Below are positions 6,783 through 18,200 of a stretch of DNA of 64,000 bases, one piece after another. The DNA comes from Lentisphaerae bacterium GWF2_57_35 (GTDB taxonomy: Bacteria; Verrucomicrobiota; Kiritimatiellia; CAIQIC01; GWF2-57-35): positions 96,455 to 160,454 of the forward strand of contig MHBK01000019.1 in assembly GCA_001804865.1 (NCBI GenBank). The letters are read 5' to 3'. A program made the position numbers and the translations under genes. How positions within the stretch are numbered: position 1 is the first letter of the stretch; every line of letters begins with the position of its first letter. Below the pieces are notes generated by a model that had not been told where the DNA came from, searched no databases, and saw nothing but the letters and a program-made list of their open reading frames with translations.

Positions 6783-9149
6783 CTACCCAACTCCCAAAAT
6801 CACTTCAATCGAATGAACGCTGTGATCGCGAAAGATCGGCAGCACGTCGCCCTTCAGAAGCTCCCCGTCCACCTTGATCTCGCGAACGCCGCGGCTAACG
6901 TGGTCGGGGTTGAGAATGCGAATATCGTAACGCGCGCCGCGGAAGCGCCGCGAAATGCGCGCTTCGGGCCAGGCAGCGGGAATGCACGGGTCGATCCGCA
7001 AGCCGTCGAAGGACGGCTGGACGCCGAGCATTTTCTGAATGACCGCGATGAAGAACCAGTCGGCGCTGCCGGTCAGCCAGGTAAAGGCGCCTTCGCCATA
7101 GCGCGGATTGCCCGGGCCGACGACGTATTCAGGGAACACGTAAGGTTCGGCTTTATAGATGTCGATGTCCTTGTCGGATGCGTTCGGGATGATCTGGCGC
7201 ATAGTTTTGTAGGCCTCTTCCGCCCGGCCCAGCGAGTAGTCCATCATGATCTTGAACGCCCCGCCATGAATGAAAATGGCGGCATTCTCCTTCGTGCCGG
7301 GGGCAAAGGCCGTGATCCGGCCCAGGTCGGCGTTGTACTTGGTGTAAGGCGGCGCGAACAAAACCGGTCCATAGGGCGTAGCCAGGGTGTGATCGATATG
7401 ATGCAGCACCTTCGGCAGTTGCTCCGCATCGGGAATACCGGCGAGAATGGCCCAGGTTTGCGAATTCAGTTGGCAGTTGCCTTCGACGTTGACCGGGGAG
7501 CCGACGGGCTCGCCCTTGTCGTTGAACGCGTATACATAACGATCCCCTGCCCAAGCGTACTGGTTGATTAACGAGCGCATGGCGTCATAGCGCTGGCGGC
7601 ATTCTTCAACGGTGGGCTGATCGCCCAACTGCTGCGCCAATTCCTCCAGCATTTTCAGCCCCAGACACAAGCCCATACCCAGCCAGACGCTTTCGCCCTT
7701 GCCGCCGATCCCCGTGCGGTCGAAGGCGTCGTTCCAATCCTGCGTGCCCATCAGCGGCAAGCCCCGCTCGCTCTTCGCGCGGTCCTGCAAGAACTGCATC
7801 GCCTTGCAAACATGCTGGTAAAGCGTGTCCGAACCGCCGTCATAGTAAGGAATGACTTTTTCGAGAATCTTGAAGTCGCCGGTTTCCTTGACGTAGGCGG
7901 AGACCAGCAAGGGCAGCCAGACCGGGAAATCGGCCGGCGCCTTGCCTTCGTTCGTACCGGTGACATACGACCAGCCGGCCATGGGCTGGCCGGTGTTCCG
8001 CTGGTGCTTGGCAAGCAGGATCATGCGCTCGCGGGCATAGTCGGAATCCAGCGGCAGGAAACCCCAGGCGTCCTGGGCCGTGTTGCGGAAGCCGAACTCG
8101 CCGTGCCCCTCGTGATAATACGTTGCCGAACGGCCCCAGTGATTGTTCATCGCCACCTGATATTTCAGGCTGGCGTTGACGAAGTTGTTCAGGTCGGCGT
8201 CGGGCGTATCGATCATCACCCGGTCCATCAACGAGCGCCACATGCGCTTGGTCTGCCGGAAGGCTTCCTCGGCAGCCGCCGGTTCGCGGTACTTCGCGAT
8301 CGTCGCCAGGGCCTCGTCCTCCTGCTCCGCCAAACCCATGAGCACCGTAAAATATTTCGTTTCGCCGGCCGGGATCGTCAGCGTGTGCTTGAGCGCGCCG
8401 ACCATGTTGCCGCCGCGCACGCGCGAATTTGTGCACCCCTTCCCCGCCAATGCCGCGGGGTGCGCATAATCGCCCGCAGGGCCGATGAACGATTCGTAAT
8501 CCACGTCATAGCCTTCCACCGGAAGGCTGGAGGCGAAATACGCGTGGAACGGCCAGGGCTTGTTGCCCAGCGGAAACTTCGACACCCAAATCGCCTGCAG
8601 CCGGTCGTTGAAATAGCCCTCGTTCATCAACACCGTCAGATTCCGGACCACCAGTTCCGTCTCCCACACGCCCAGATGCCATTCGAGAAACGGATAAACC
8701 TCCACCGTCCGCGGACTGCGCGTCGTGTTCTTGACTTCCACCGCCCAGATTTCCATTCGCTCTTTTTCGGGCACGAAAAACGTGGTCGTGGTCTGGATGC
8801 CGTTGTAGCGGTTCTTGATCTTGCTGTAGCCCAAGCCGTGACGGCACTCATACCGCTCGCCGAGATTCACCGGCGCATAAGTGCCGCTCGATACTTCCTT
8901 CGTTTCCGGGTCGCGGATGTAAATGTAGCGGCCCGGCCGGTCGTTCAGATAATTGGCCGGCGCCCAGCGATTGATGCGGTGCTGATTCGGATCCAGATAC
9001 CAACTGAACCCACCGCCCGTTTGAGAAACTACTCCCGCATACTCGCCATTCGAGATGTAATTGATCCACGGCCTTGGCGTATGAGGGTCCGTAATCACAA
9101 ATTCCCGCGCCTGCTGATCAAAATCGCCCAATGCTTTAAAGGATCTCAT
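6783..9149 (-). CDS. GH94 family glycoside phosphorylase, second paralogue
   Basis: 788 residues; ATG 9149 has AGGAG about 9 nt upstream. The architecture matches its neighbour: N-terminal super-sandwich, helical linker, (alpha/alpha)6 barrel and C-terminal domain. The catalytic-acid motif is TQDWNDAF with Asp at about 471; the family's usual Gly after WND is Ala here. The C-terminal phosphate-binding region reads FIHGGAFKIMM instead of YTHAGCW. These differences suggest another linkage or sugar from the first copy (inference). It has no signal peptide. It is the promoter-proximal gene of the pair, with three LacI-type operator-like sites upstream. Confidence 0.88.
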   Translation of the reverse strand: MRSFKALGDFDQQAREFVITDPHTPRPWINYISNGEYAGVVSQTGGGFSWYLDPNQHRINRWAPANYLNDRPGRYIYIRDPETKEVSSGTYAPVNLGERYECRHGLGYSKIKNRYNGIQTTTTFFVPEKERMEIWAVEVKNTTRSPRTVEVYPFLEWHLGVWETELVVRNLTVLMNEGYFNDRLQAIWVSKFPLGNKPWPFHAYFASSLPVEGYDVDYESFIGPAGDYAHPAALAGKGCTNSRVRGGNMVGALKHTLTIPAGETKYFTVLMGLAEQEDEALATIAKYREPAAAEEAFRQTKRMWRSLMDRVMIDTPDADLNNFVNASLKYQVAMNNHWGRSATYYHEGHGEFGFRNTAQDAWGFLPLDSDYARERMILLAKHQRNTGQPMAGWSYVTGTNEGKAPADFPVWLPLLVSAYVKETGDFKILEKVIPYYDGGSDTLYQHVCKAMQFLQDRAKSERGLPLMGTQDWNDAFDRTGIGGKGESVWLGMGLCLGLKMLEELAQQLGDQPTVEECRQRYDAMRSLINQYAWAGDRYVYAFNDKGEPVGSPVNVEGNCQLNSQTWAILAGIPDAEQLPKVLHHIDHTLATPYGPVLFAPPYTKYNADLGRITAFAPGTKENAAIFIHGGAFKIMMDYSLGRAEEAYKTMRQIIPNASDKDIDIYKAEPYVFPEYVVGPGNPRYGEGAFTWLTGSADWFFIAVIQKMLGVQPSFDGLRIDPCIPAAWPEARISRRFRGARYDIRILNPDHVSRGVREIKVDGELLKGDVLPIFRDHSVHSIEVILGVG

Positions 9150-9178
9150 AACAGCTTACTCCTACAAATTTCAAACAA

Positions 9179-9192
9179 TGAAACCGCTTACA
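9179..9192. promoter_or_regulatory. LacI-family-type operator at the GH94 transcription start
   Basis: TGAAACCGCTTACA is an imperfect palindrome centred on CG, the pattern of LacI/GalR-family operators. It lies just downstream of a -10-like box at 9200-9205 on the minus strand, that is, over the expected +1 to +14. Confidence 0.5.
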
Positions 9193-9199
9193 TTGATGA

Positions 9200-9227
9200 A
9201 TAATACCCAGTTCAATGGTTTCATCAA
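9200..9227 (-). promoter_or_regulatory. Putative sigma70-type promoter of the GH94 operon
   Basis: The minus strand has TTGATG, a 16-bp spacer and TATTAT (-10 at 9200-9205), about 50 nt upstream of the ATG at 9149. Operator-like palindromes flank both sides. Confidence 0.45.
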
Positions 9228-9230
9228 GGG

Positions 9231-9258
9231 TAAAAACGCTTTTATGAGAGCGATTGCA
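9231..9258. promoter_or_regulatory. Two LacI-family-type operator-like sites upstream of the GH94 promoter
   Basis: TAAAAACGCTTTTA (9231-9244) is nearly palindromic around CG and resembles the site upstream of the GH31 gene at 27467. GAGAGCGATTGCA (9246-9258) differs by one base from a site at 25024-25036 before the TSP3/giant-protein operon. The rest of 9150-9539 holds the repeats listed next and no gene. Confidence 0.5.
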
Positions 9259-9408
9259 AGAAAAGGCCGTCTTTATTGGCTAAAATGACGATTATTTCTT
9301 AAAAAAGGGGCAAAAACCTTGTCGAAAGCGGGTTTGTGTAGAATTTTCCTCTAAAAGCGGCCGAAAATGCAGGGTTACACCCTAAAAAGCGGCCGTTTGA
9401 CGTGAAAA

Positions 9409-9479
9409 AGAGCCCGTCTTCGCCCGCCTGCGCATCGCTACGCGAAGCGTTGCGGGCAGGGAGAAGCCGGGCCACCTGG
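9409..9479. repeat. Dispersed AGCCCGTCTTCG ... GGAGAAGCCGGGCCACC repeat
   Basis: The end blocks match 25148-25172 almost exactly. Here they are separated by about 45 bases that form their own imperfect hairpin (CGCTACGCGAAGCG core). A partial inverted relative, GACGGGCTCTTCGGCTT, lies near 29802. Confidence 0.5.
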
Positions 9480-9502
9480 GTTCGCAATTACAATTGCTGG
9501 AT

Positions 9503-9533
9503 ACTGATTACTGACCACTGATTACTGATCACT
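9503..9533 (-). repeat. Short inverted copy of the NATCAGT heptamer array
   Basis: Four ACTGATN-type units plus a partial one, the reverse complement of the array at 2403-2528. One unit is degenerate (ACTGACC). Confidence 0.7.
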
Positions 9534-9539
9534 TCTTCT

Positions 9540-9911
9540 CTACGTCTTCAGCAATCCGGTAAGCAACGCCACCAGCATGAGGACGGCAATGACGAAGAGC
9601 GTCTTGGCGAAGTAAGACTTCGGCGTATTATCCAAGGCTCTGACCTGCTTCTGCGAATACAGCGCCAGCACGCCGAGGGCCAGCGTCACGAGCAACATGC
9701 AGAGAAAAGCTATGAAGTTTTGAGTTGCATGGGCGGCCGGTCCGGCGCCGGGGGAACCGGAGCCTTTCATGGCGGCGGGGCCGACGATCGGCAGGATCAT
9801 ACATTGGAAATAGAACGCCAAGGCGAACAGGACGGTAAGGACCTGGCTCACCATAGGGATCGCAAAAAACGGGCGATCGACCGCTTCAGTTTCTTTTTTT
9901 GTGGTTTTCAT
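9540..9911 (-). CDS. Small integral membrane protein, function unknown
   Basis: 123 residues with about three transmembrane segments: VLTVLFALAFYFQCMILPIV, FIAFLCMLLVTLALGVLALY and LFVIAVLMLVALLTGLL. A short charged N-terminus (MKTTKKETEAVDR) precedes them and a Gly/Pro/Ala-rich loop lies between the first two. No family motif is recognised and no good ribosome-binding site is seen at 9911, so the start is less certain than the frame. Nothing obvious lies in 9912-10118 apart from a GCCGGCGGCTAC motif shared with 12203. Confidence 0.6.
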   Translation of the reverse strand: MKTTKKETEAVDRPFFAIPMVSQVLTVLFALAFYFQCMILPIVGPAAMKGSGSPGAGPAAHATQNFIAFLCMLLVTLALGVLALYSQKQVRALDNTPKSYFAKTLFVIAVLMLVALLTGLLKT

Positions 9912-10118
9912 AGGCGTGCTGACATTTTTCGCAAATGAAGAAAAAAGTCAAAGGTTATATTCGAAAGATCGCTGCAAAGACTTGCGGCTGGAAAGAAACC
10001 ACCGGCTTACGCCGGCGGCTACGTAGCCGCGTCCGTAAGGACGTGGATTCTTATTCCTATGCGCGGGGAAGCGTCAAGATGCACCCGCCGCAAAAGGTCG
10101 CGGCGATCGTCTCCTTGC

Positions 10119-12116
10119 TTACTCGACATTCACCCCCGCGATATAGTCGTCGATTTCTTTCTGCTTGCGCTGTTCATCCTGCTTCAGGGCGTCAAAGCGG
10201 GTGTTCAAGCCTTCGATCTCGTCTTCTTGCTGCGTAAGTTTTCGCTCCCAGCGGGAGAAGCTTTCCGAGTTTTTATCGACGGCTTCCATATTCTTGCGAA
10301 TACGACCCTGCTCCTGGACGATACGTTGAATCTGCTCTTCGATGGTTTTCCGCTCGGTGCGAATTGCCGCAAGTTGGGACTGGAAGGTCACCAGCTTCTT
10401 CAACGCGTTTTTGATTTCCGAGGGGATCTCCTTTTGGCTCAGGAAAAGGTCCACACTGCGATCGTTCAGGTTGGACAGGAGAATCTGCTGTTCCCCCACC
10501 CGCTGCTCCTTGACGTTGAAGTCCCGCGTCTTGCCGGCCGCGAGTTGCAGCCGAAAACGGTATTGATCCGTCGTTTTTTCGACGTCCTTCGAGGGCTCGA
10601 TCAAATCCCATCCGGCCTTGATGGGCTGCTCGATCGTCAGGGTCCGCTCCTGGCCGCGCTTGCTGGAAATGGCGTACTTCGTAGTGGTCAGGTACCGTTT
10701 TTGCAGGAACAGGGCGCCCCGCACAATCTTCACGGAGACGATTTCCTCCGGCTTGTTCTCGGTTTCCATGCGCACTTCGGTCGCCAGATCCAGCGAGTAG
10801 GAGAGCAGGACTTTTTCGGACGGGCGCGTATCGGGCAGGCGCGCATCGCCGGCATAGATGCCTTCTTCGAACACGCTCACGGGGCCCTGCATGAGAAAGA
10901 GCTTCGAGCTGTTGTCCAACTCCACGCCGTTCATCGGATATTTCGCGTTCGCCCGGCTGCTGTAGATCGAGAGCGGCGCGCCCTTGACCGATTCGTCGAC
11001 AATCGGAAGCATGGCGGACTGCTGCCGGGGCAGGGTCACCGGCGTGTCAATGGCATATTCGAACAACTCCCCCGCCGACTCGCCGGTCGCAGCCGAGGCC
11101 ACGCCGGAATCCCTCATCCGCGCCAGGTTCATCCGCGGCGGGGCGGCCATCGGCGCCGGAGCGGCGGCATCCATGGCAAACATTTCTGCCTCGGCAGGCA
11201 TGGCCTCGTGCAAGGCGCCGGCCATCCCCTTGCCGTACATCTGCGGCGCGGCGCCGCCGTACGTCTCCAGCTCGACCACGGGACGCTTCACATAAATGGG
11301 ATCGTACAAATTCTGAATAAAGGAAACCGGCCGACCGGACACCAGCGAGAGGCTCACGCCGGTCCAATCCTCGTCGGTTGTGTTCTCCACGTGCGCCCAG
11401 CCTTGCAGATATAAGGATGGGCCTTCGATCACCATCCGGTAGCTGGTCTTCCATACCGGCGTTTCGAGCATGTAGCCCACGGACACCTTCCGCTTCCCTT
11501 TTCCGTTAAACGACAGCTTCAAACTCTTCTTGTCGCGATCCAGATTTCCAGCCAGCGTACCCAGCGCCGCGCTTAAATCCGCACGGATGGCTTCGTCGGT
11601 AAATTCCAGCGATTGCAAATCGTCGAAGCGGAATGTGCGCAGGCCGCCGGCGCCCGACAAGGTCAGGTAATCGATCGTCCGGACCACGTCGTCCTCCTTG
11701 AGCTCCTTCTGCTCCACCCCGAGAATCCGGCCTTCGAAATCCGAGCCGCTGGTCTTCACGCGCACGGCCACGCCCCTCATACGGTTGAACAGGGTCAGGC
11801 GGTCCGGGCTGTCCGACAGATCGATCCGGTACGTCTTTAACGTCCGCTCGACGGGATCGCGCGAATCGTACGTCACCGCGCCGATCGACCCGCCGTTTTC
11901 GTCGAACAAAACCAGGGATTTGATGACGTCGTTGATCTGGTCGACGGAAAACTGGAGCACCGAGGAATCGTCGCCCTCCACCACGGCCCGCCGGTCGAAA
12001 TAGCCGACGCCGCTATTAAAAAGCACCACCTGCTTCAGCGGCACATCGGCAACCGCCCAAGCCCCGTTCACGGTTGCGCAACAGGCCACCAGGGCCAAAT
12101 AGAATCGTCCATTCAT
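10119..12116 (-). CDS. DUF4139 domain-containing exported protein
   Basis: 665 residues; ATG 12116 follows a GGGAGGA ribosome-binding site. A signal peptide of about 22 residues (LALVACCATVNGAWA) is followed by a beta-rich N-terminal part. Then comes the DUF4139 region at about 195-550 (KVSVGYMLETPVWKTSYRM, WAHVENTTDEDWTGVSLSLV, PVSFIQNLYDP). A coiled coil at about 565-660 ends the protein. An Ala/Met/Pro-rich low-complexity insert splits the domain at about 300-345. DUF4139 proteins are conserved, mostly periplasmic or surface proteins of unknown biochemical role. The gene lies 106 nt downstream of the giant-protein gene and may be co-transcribed. Confidence 0.85.
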   Translation of the reverse strand: MNGRFYLALVACCATVNGAWAVADVPLKQVVLFNSGVGYFDRRAVVEGDDSSVLQFSVDQINDVIKSLVLFDENGGSIGAVTYDSRDPVERTLKTYRIDLSDSPDRLTLFNRMRGVAVRVKTSGSDFEGRILGVEQKELKEDDVVRTIDYLTLSGAGGLRTFRFDDLQSLEFTDEAIRADLSAALGTLAGNLDRDKKSLKLSFNGKGKRKVSVGYMLETPVWKTSYRMVIEGPSLYLQGWAHVENTTDEDWTGVSLSLVSGRPVSFIQNLYDPIYVKRPVVELETYGGAAPQMYGKGMAGALHEAMPAEAEMFAMDAAAPAPMAAPPRMNLARMRDSGVASAATGESAGELFEYAIDTPVTLPRQQSAMLPIVDESVKGAPLSIYSSRANAKYPMNGVELDNSSKLFLMQGPVSVFEEGIYAGDARLPDTRPSEKVLLSYSLDLATEVRMETENKPEEIVSVKIVRGALFLQKRYLTTTKYAISSKRGQERTLTIEQPIKAGWDLIEPSKDVEKTTDQYRFRLQLAAGKTRDFNVKEQRVGEQQILLSNLNDRSVDLFLSQKEIPSEIKNALKKLVTFQSQLAAIRTERKTIEEQIQRIVQEQGRIRKNMEAVDKNSESFSRWERKLTQQEDEIEGLNTRFDALKQDEQRKQKEIDDYIAGVNVE

Positions 12117-12194
12117 TGCCTTGTCCTCCCATGCATTAGTCGTTGGGGAAAACCATACGACTCCCCCGGGGCTTTGTCACGAACGGAAGCAGAC

Positions 12195-12214
12195 CGCCGG
12201 CGTACGCCGGCGGC
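12195..12214. repeat. 20-bp perfect palindrome after the giant gene
   Basis: CCGCCGGCGTACGCCGGCGG is perfectly self-complementary. It lies just beyond the giant-protein stop and before the DUF4139 gene. No U-run follows, so it is probably a processing or stability element, or a dispersed repeat (related TTACGCCGGCGGCTAC near 10010), and less likely an intrinsic terminator. Confidence 0.5.
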
Positions 12215-12222
12215 TACAGGGA

Positions 12223-15200
12223 TCATGGGCTCATGTATTTGGTCGGCGGCAGGTAGAGAAGCCGGTTGGTCCAGGTCCAGTCGTTGGTGTGGATCGTCAT
12301 GATCAGGATGCCGTCATCCGGGGTGAAATAGCCGCTCGAAACGAGAGACCCGTTGACGCCGGTGGCTTGACGCCAGGTAGAATCGTTGGTTTTAAACCAG
12401 AGTCCGGCCCCTGCAATCTGGCCATTGATCCGATCGTATTTGAAGAGCTTGTCGGAGTTGGACGGCCGGCCCGCGCCCTTGAAGCCCGACTCCAGCAGAT
12501 TCATCTGGCTGGGGTGCAGGTTTCGAGGCATGGCAAAGGACGTAAAATTATAGGCCGGATTCCGAGCCGTCCCGCCGGAAATGACCTGCTGCATCGCATT
12601 GGTCGGCACGCGTCCGATAAACAGGAGGGTCTGGGCGGTCGGCAGGTTGGTTGGAATTTCGATCACCACGCCCTGCTCCAGAGGCACGAGCAACTCGTCG
12701 GCATTTTCCGAATCCAGTTGCCATCGCAGGGGCGACGACGAGAGCCAGATGGTTTGGGTGGCGATGGCCAGGGCTTCCCGCCGATACCAGGACACGCGCG
12801 TGGCCAAGCCCTCGGCGGCGGCGCTGGGCAGATCGTGCCCGAGAACGCGGGCGGCGGTGCAGGTGTCGGGATAGCCCGGGAAGGAGACCCAGTTGCAGCC
12901 GGGTTGGAGGGCAATGGCTTTCATCACATAAACCTCTTCGCTGGCGATGCGCCGGGTCAGATTGGTCAGCCATCGATCCTTTTGCGCCGCCCGATAAAAG
13001 CGCATGAGGTGGCCCAGTTGCTTGGGCGGCGCGCGCCCTTCGGCGACGTCGCCCGTGTCGCTGAGCATCGAGCCCACAATGCCCCCGATCTTGCTCCACC
13101 GGTTGCTCAGGGCGGAGGAAAAATCGGCGGCGTCGCAGTAGAGCAAGTCATAGGCAACCCCGTTTGCGGCGGTCCAGGCGATGTCGGCCCGGCCCAGCGG
13201 AGTAGACGCTTCGACGATGCCCTGCGTGACAAAAAAGCCCGGCAGCAAGACCGTGAAGGGAGGCGACAGATCGCCTTCGTTTCCGGCGGCATCCACGCCG
13301 GAGACCGAGAGGTTATATTCCGTACCCCAGACCATGTTGCTCAGGACGATCGATTCGGTCAGGCGATTCGTCAGACACGGATAAAGCTCCATCGATACAT
13401 GCGGGCTGTTGGTGGTCGGAATGACCGAGCTGTCCGTGTAGTAAACTTTGTACGCACGCCAAGGGGACAGCGGCGTACCCGGCACGCCTCCCCCATCGTT
13501 GGGCTTGCTCCAGGCCACCTCGACTTCGGAGAACTCGTCCGCACCCGGCGTTGCGGACACGTTTACAATCTGGGTGGGGGCAATGGCATCGAACATGAGG
13601 GCGAAATTCGTGATCGGGCTGATCAGCCGGTCGCCGACGCGGTCGTCGTCGTCGTCCAGGGAGAAGAACCAATTGGTCGTGATGCCGCTGGGCGCGTTGG
13701 TGTAGATCACGCCGCTGATCGTCGGCATCGTAACGATAAAGGACAGATTATCCCAATAACCGGTGCAAGCCAGCGCCGAATTATGCCCGCTGATGCCGCA
13801 GCTAAACCGGATGAATTCCGTATCGGCGGATCCGTTGGTCACCGTCAGCACGTTTTGGGTCCAGGTCGTGGCATTGACGCCGGTCAAGGGGGCATGATTA
13901 TGATCGTCGTCCCATTCGTTTTCAACAATCCATGTACGGCTGGAATTGGCATTAAAACCTTCGGCTTTCAGGAAGGCCGCGCACTTGTTGCCGCCCACGC
14001 CGACCCGCGAGAGATTGCCCCTGAAATACCCGCCGAATTCGATGTAAGGACGTTGTTTGTCTTGATTGTAAATATAAACGTCCTGGGAACACAGCGTATA
14101 CCGCGGAGAGCCATCCGGACGCGAACCCGCCTCCAGAATATGGCGCGAGGCCAGGCTGCCGTCCTGGCCGCCGATATCGCCGGCAAAGTGCAGATAGCCG
14201 CCGTCCGAATAGCTTTGCCAACTGTTGGTGCACTCTGGATAAGGAGGAATGTCCAGCTCATCCGATCCCACCTCAAAACTGCCGTTGCTGATCGCGAGGG
14301 GAAGCGTGTTGGTGATGTAGGTCGCGGGAAGCGGCTCGCCGTCCAGCCAGGTGGAAGGCATCGCCGTGTTGGTGGAAACCCGGTATTCGTAAATACCGGA
14401 CCGGTCCGTCGCCCGATCGAAGGTCAGGACAAAGTGATTCCGATTGGTCCATGTGACGGGCGACAAGAAGATGTTCGACGGGGAGGTCGGAGGAATTTCG
14501 TCGTCGTCCGCCACGAAGAACTCGTTGGTTCCATCGAGGATGGCGCCGTTGTTCAACGTTTGAACCGCGTCGGAGGCCCGGTCATTATCCAGGTCTTGGG
14601 CGGACCAGACGAAGCGATAAAGCCCGGTCTGAACCAATTCGTAAGGGATGCCGTTGGCCGCACGGCTTACGATCCACACATTGCTAAGCGCCATTTTCGT
14701 GGAGACGTTCCATTTGATGTCCGCTTGCACAACGTCGCCGCTGGAATTGACGAGGCTGTAGCTAGGCGCCAGATAGTTGCCGTTGGTCGACATGGGAATG
14801 CCGCTGTAGTCCTCCAACGTCAGGCTTATGGCCCAAAGACCAAAGCGCAAGTCGCCGTCGGTAATGGTCTCGCCGCCCTTCAGCATCAGGTCCCGGGCGA
14901 TGGGCGCATTCGTATCGTCGTCGATGACGCGCAGGCATCCGTAAAGCGATCCCGCCTGGAAGGCCTGATCGCTCGCCCGGTCGTCGTCGTCGTCGATCAA
15001 ACGCGCCGTCACCCGGTTGGATCCCGCGGCGATCATGCTGTTGACCTGGGCGGCGGACAAGGTATTCCATCGCCAGACGCTGAAGGTCCCGGCGGTGGTG
15101 CTCGGACCGCCGGAGCTTTCGGCGGCGAGATAGTTGGCGACGTTGTTGGCGGTATAACCCTCCACGGAAACGCTCGACTGGGTCGATGAATTTGCCGTCC

Positions 15201-18200
15201 CTCTGGCCATGCCGCTCTGCACGTCGTAAGCGCCCAGATACAACCAGAGGGCGTTGGTTCCCAGTTCGGAATCCCGGATGGTAAAGACGGCATTGGTGGT
15301 CGCCTCGCTGCCGGCCATGAAGACATTTCCAACCCGTACGGCCAGCGGCATCGAGGGACCGAACATCACATCGTCCAGCTCCAGCGCGCCGCCCGCGGGG
15401 TCCGACCCGGAGGACCCTGTACCCTGGACTTCCGCCACAAAGCGCACCCAGGCCGTTTCCACAGGAGAGGTCTTGGACAGAGTAATCTGCGTCCACGTTT
15501 CGCCGGGCGGCATAAAAGGCTGCACCGCCGAATCGATCAGATTGAAGGCGCCGTCGAAGAATTCGATCTTCACCTGGCACACCGCCGCCGTAAAGACATA
15601 GAGCCCGAGGCCCGCATCCACCCCATTGTCGCTCCAGAACCAGGCCGACCCGTTCCACGTTGTGCCCGCCGTCGAGTTGTTCGTGACCTGCTGCCAGACG
15701 CCGGCATTCGTGCCCAGCGACCAATTGTTCAGGGCCAGGGCATACGCCCCGCTCCGGGCGCGCCAGGGCTCCCGCGTTGCCGGCCCCCAGCACATCCCGT
15801 GGCCGTCCGACGTGCCGGGTTCCCAGGCGTAGGCCCGGTTGGAAGCCGAGCCCAGGAGTTCAAAGCTGGAATTATACAGCAGCGTGCCCGCGAGAGGCCC
15901 CGCCGTCGGCGCCGTTGTATCGTCGTCGATCACGCGCAAATAGCCGGCCAGCCGATTGGAGAGACTGAGCTGGTCGTTCACCCGGTCGAAATCGGCATCG
16001 CGGAAGGTGGCCAGCACCGCATTCGAACCGCCGTTCATCAGGGCCTGGATGGCGGGGCCGGTCAGGGCCGACGTCCATTGCCAGGCGCTGGTGGCCCCCG
16101 GCGTCGTGGTCAAAAGCGAACTGCCGGCCGGCCAGTAATGCGCCCCGTCGTTGGTCGTCAGATTGCTGACGTGTAGAACGGTTCCTGTGCCGGGATCGGC
16201 CGCGCCGCGCAGCAGGCCGCTGCCGCTGTCATATCCTTCCAACACCAACTGCAAGGAGGAAAGATCCGCCAGATCGCCGTCGGTGACGGTATGAACGGCC
16301 ACGCCAAAATCGCTGGAGGTCGCGTTTGTGCCGTTTACGAAGACCTGCAAAGGCCGTCCGAGGCTCAGCGTGGCATTATCCCATTTTAACGAACAACTGC
16401 TGCACGAACCGCCCCAATTTCCACTGACGATCATCGGCGCGATGCGCGTGATGCCGTTCGCGGAGTTGGTGCAAGTAAAGCGGAAGGGCGACCAGTTTCC
16501 GGCGTTGGCCAGGAGCTGGGCATAGATGTCGTTCGTCACGGCATACGCCATGGAAGCGCCCGACCAGAACTCGATCTTCATGAAGCCCTCGGAAGTGAGG
16601 GACGTAAAATTCGGCTCGGCATTTCCCCAAATCGTAAAGGTGACCACCTGCCCCGCGTCGAACTTGGCCTCCACAAACTGCCCGAAAGAGCCGTAGGACG
16701 CATTCCAGCTCCAGAAGGCCATGCCGGCCACGCCGTTCATCCAGGCCCAGGCCTCACGGCCGGCGTCTGCCGTGCAAAACCAGCCCGTCGCAGCGGCGCC
16801 GGCGCCCTCTTCAAAGCCCGGATTGACCAGCAGATTGCCTACCACCGGATAGCCCGGATCGTCGTCGATGACCGTGAAAGCCACAGAGGATACGCCGGTG
16901 ATGGAATCGGACGGACGATCCAGATCGTAGTCGGTCGAGGTCACCCTTGCCGTCCAGATGCCCACGGTAATCTGGCTGTACCCCACGGCGGGCAACAGAT
17001 CGGACAAAGGCTCCGGCGATGCGGCCGCGCCGTCAACGGCCGGCTGCTGCGAGAACGCATGAGCGGTCACGCAGGCCGCGCCCAGATTGTTATAAATGGC
17101 ATAACTCGGCGCGCTTTCCGAAATATAAATGCCGCTGGCGTCCTGAATCTGCCCCGTGATCGTCACGAGGCCCGAACGCAAATCCCAATCGGTCGCCGGC
17201 CCGCTATGCGAGCCCAGGAAGTCAAATGCGTCCATCGCGTGGGATTCCCATTGCGAGGCTGCATAGGTCGTACTGGGATTGATGACGGTCATCTTCCGGA
17301 CCAGGGTCGCGTCCTCGGCAAAGGTTGCAGCGTCGCCGATGACGCCTACCACGTCCACGGTGGTCAATTGGTGCAGCAGGGCTACGGCGTCGTTGCCGTT
17401 GAAGCTGCAGTTTCCGCTCGTCTGGTCCGGCACGCCGCTCCAGCCGGCTGCGGACGAATGGGCCAGCACGTATACCGCGCCCGGCAGCAGACTGCCCGAC
17501 AGGGGAATCGGGTTGTTGACGCCGGTCGGCGTGGTGTTTCCGTCAAAGTACACGGCGATAAAATAGCCGCCCAGATCCACCGGGCTGTCCGTTCCGTTGA
17601 AAATTTCGATGTATTTGTTGAAGGAGCTGCCCTCGACATATTCGGAAATAAACAGCTCGCCCGAGCCGATGCTGCCCGAACCGGCGGTCAGTTTTCCGCC
17701 GATCAAACTCGGCGGCTGGGTGTCCTCGTCCACGACCAGGAAGGCGTAATTCGTCGTGGTCGTCGTGCGGTCGCCCAGCCCCCAGCCGTCGTCGTCCAGG
17801 TCCGTCACCGAGACGCGGGCGGTCCAGGTTCCCAAGATGCGATCGGCAAAGGCCACCGGCAAATTCGTGCGGCCGACGGAAACCGGGGCGACGCCGCTGC
17901 CGTCGGCGACGAGGGGATTGGTCATGAATTCCGTGCCCGAGATGGCGCCGGCAGGATTGAATAATTGCAGGGTCGGATTATTCGTTCCTACGATCCCGCT
18001 GGCATCCTGAACCAGCCCGGTGAAGGAGAACCCGCTTGCGGCCAGCGATTCGTCCGTCACCCGATTGGTCACGCCATTGAAGTGGACGCTGGAGAGCACG
18101 GGCTTGCTGGAATCGTCGTCCACTACGGACAGCCAGCCCACGCGGTCGCTGGAAAGCACGGCCTGGTCGTTGGTCCGGTCGGAGTCGGAGTCGGGAATGG

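Noticed and set aside
12121..15189. Long plus-strand open frame of 1,022 codons
   Set aside because: It runs antisense to the giant protein, has no domain or ribosome-binding site, and reflects GC-rich codon use on the other strand.
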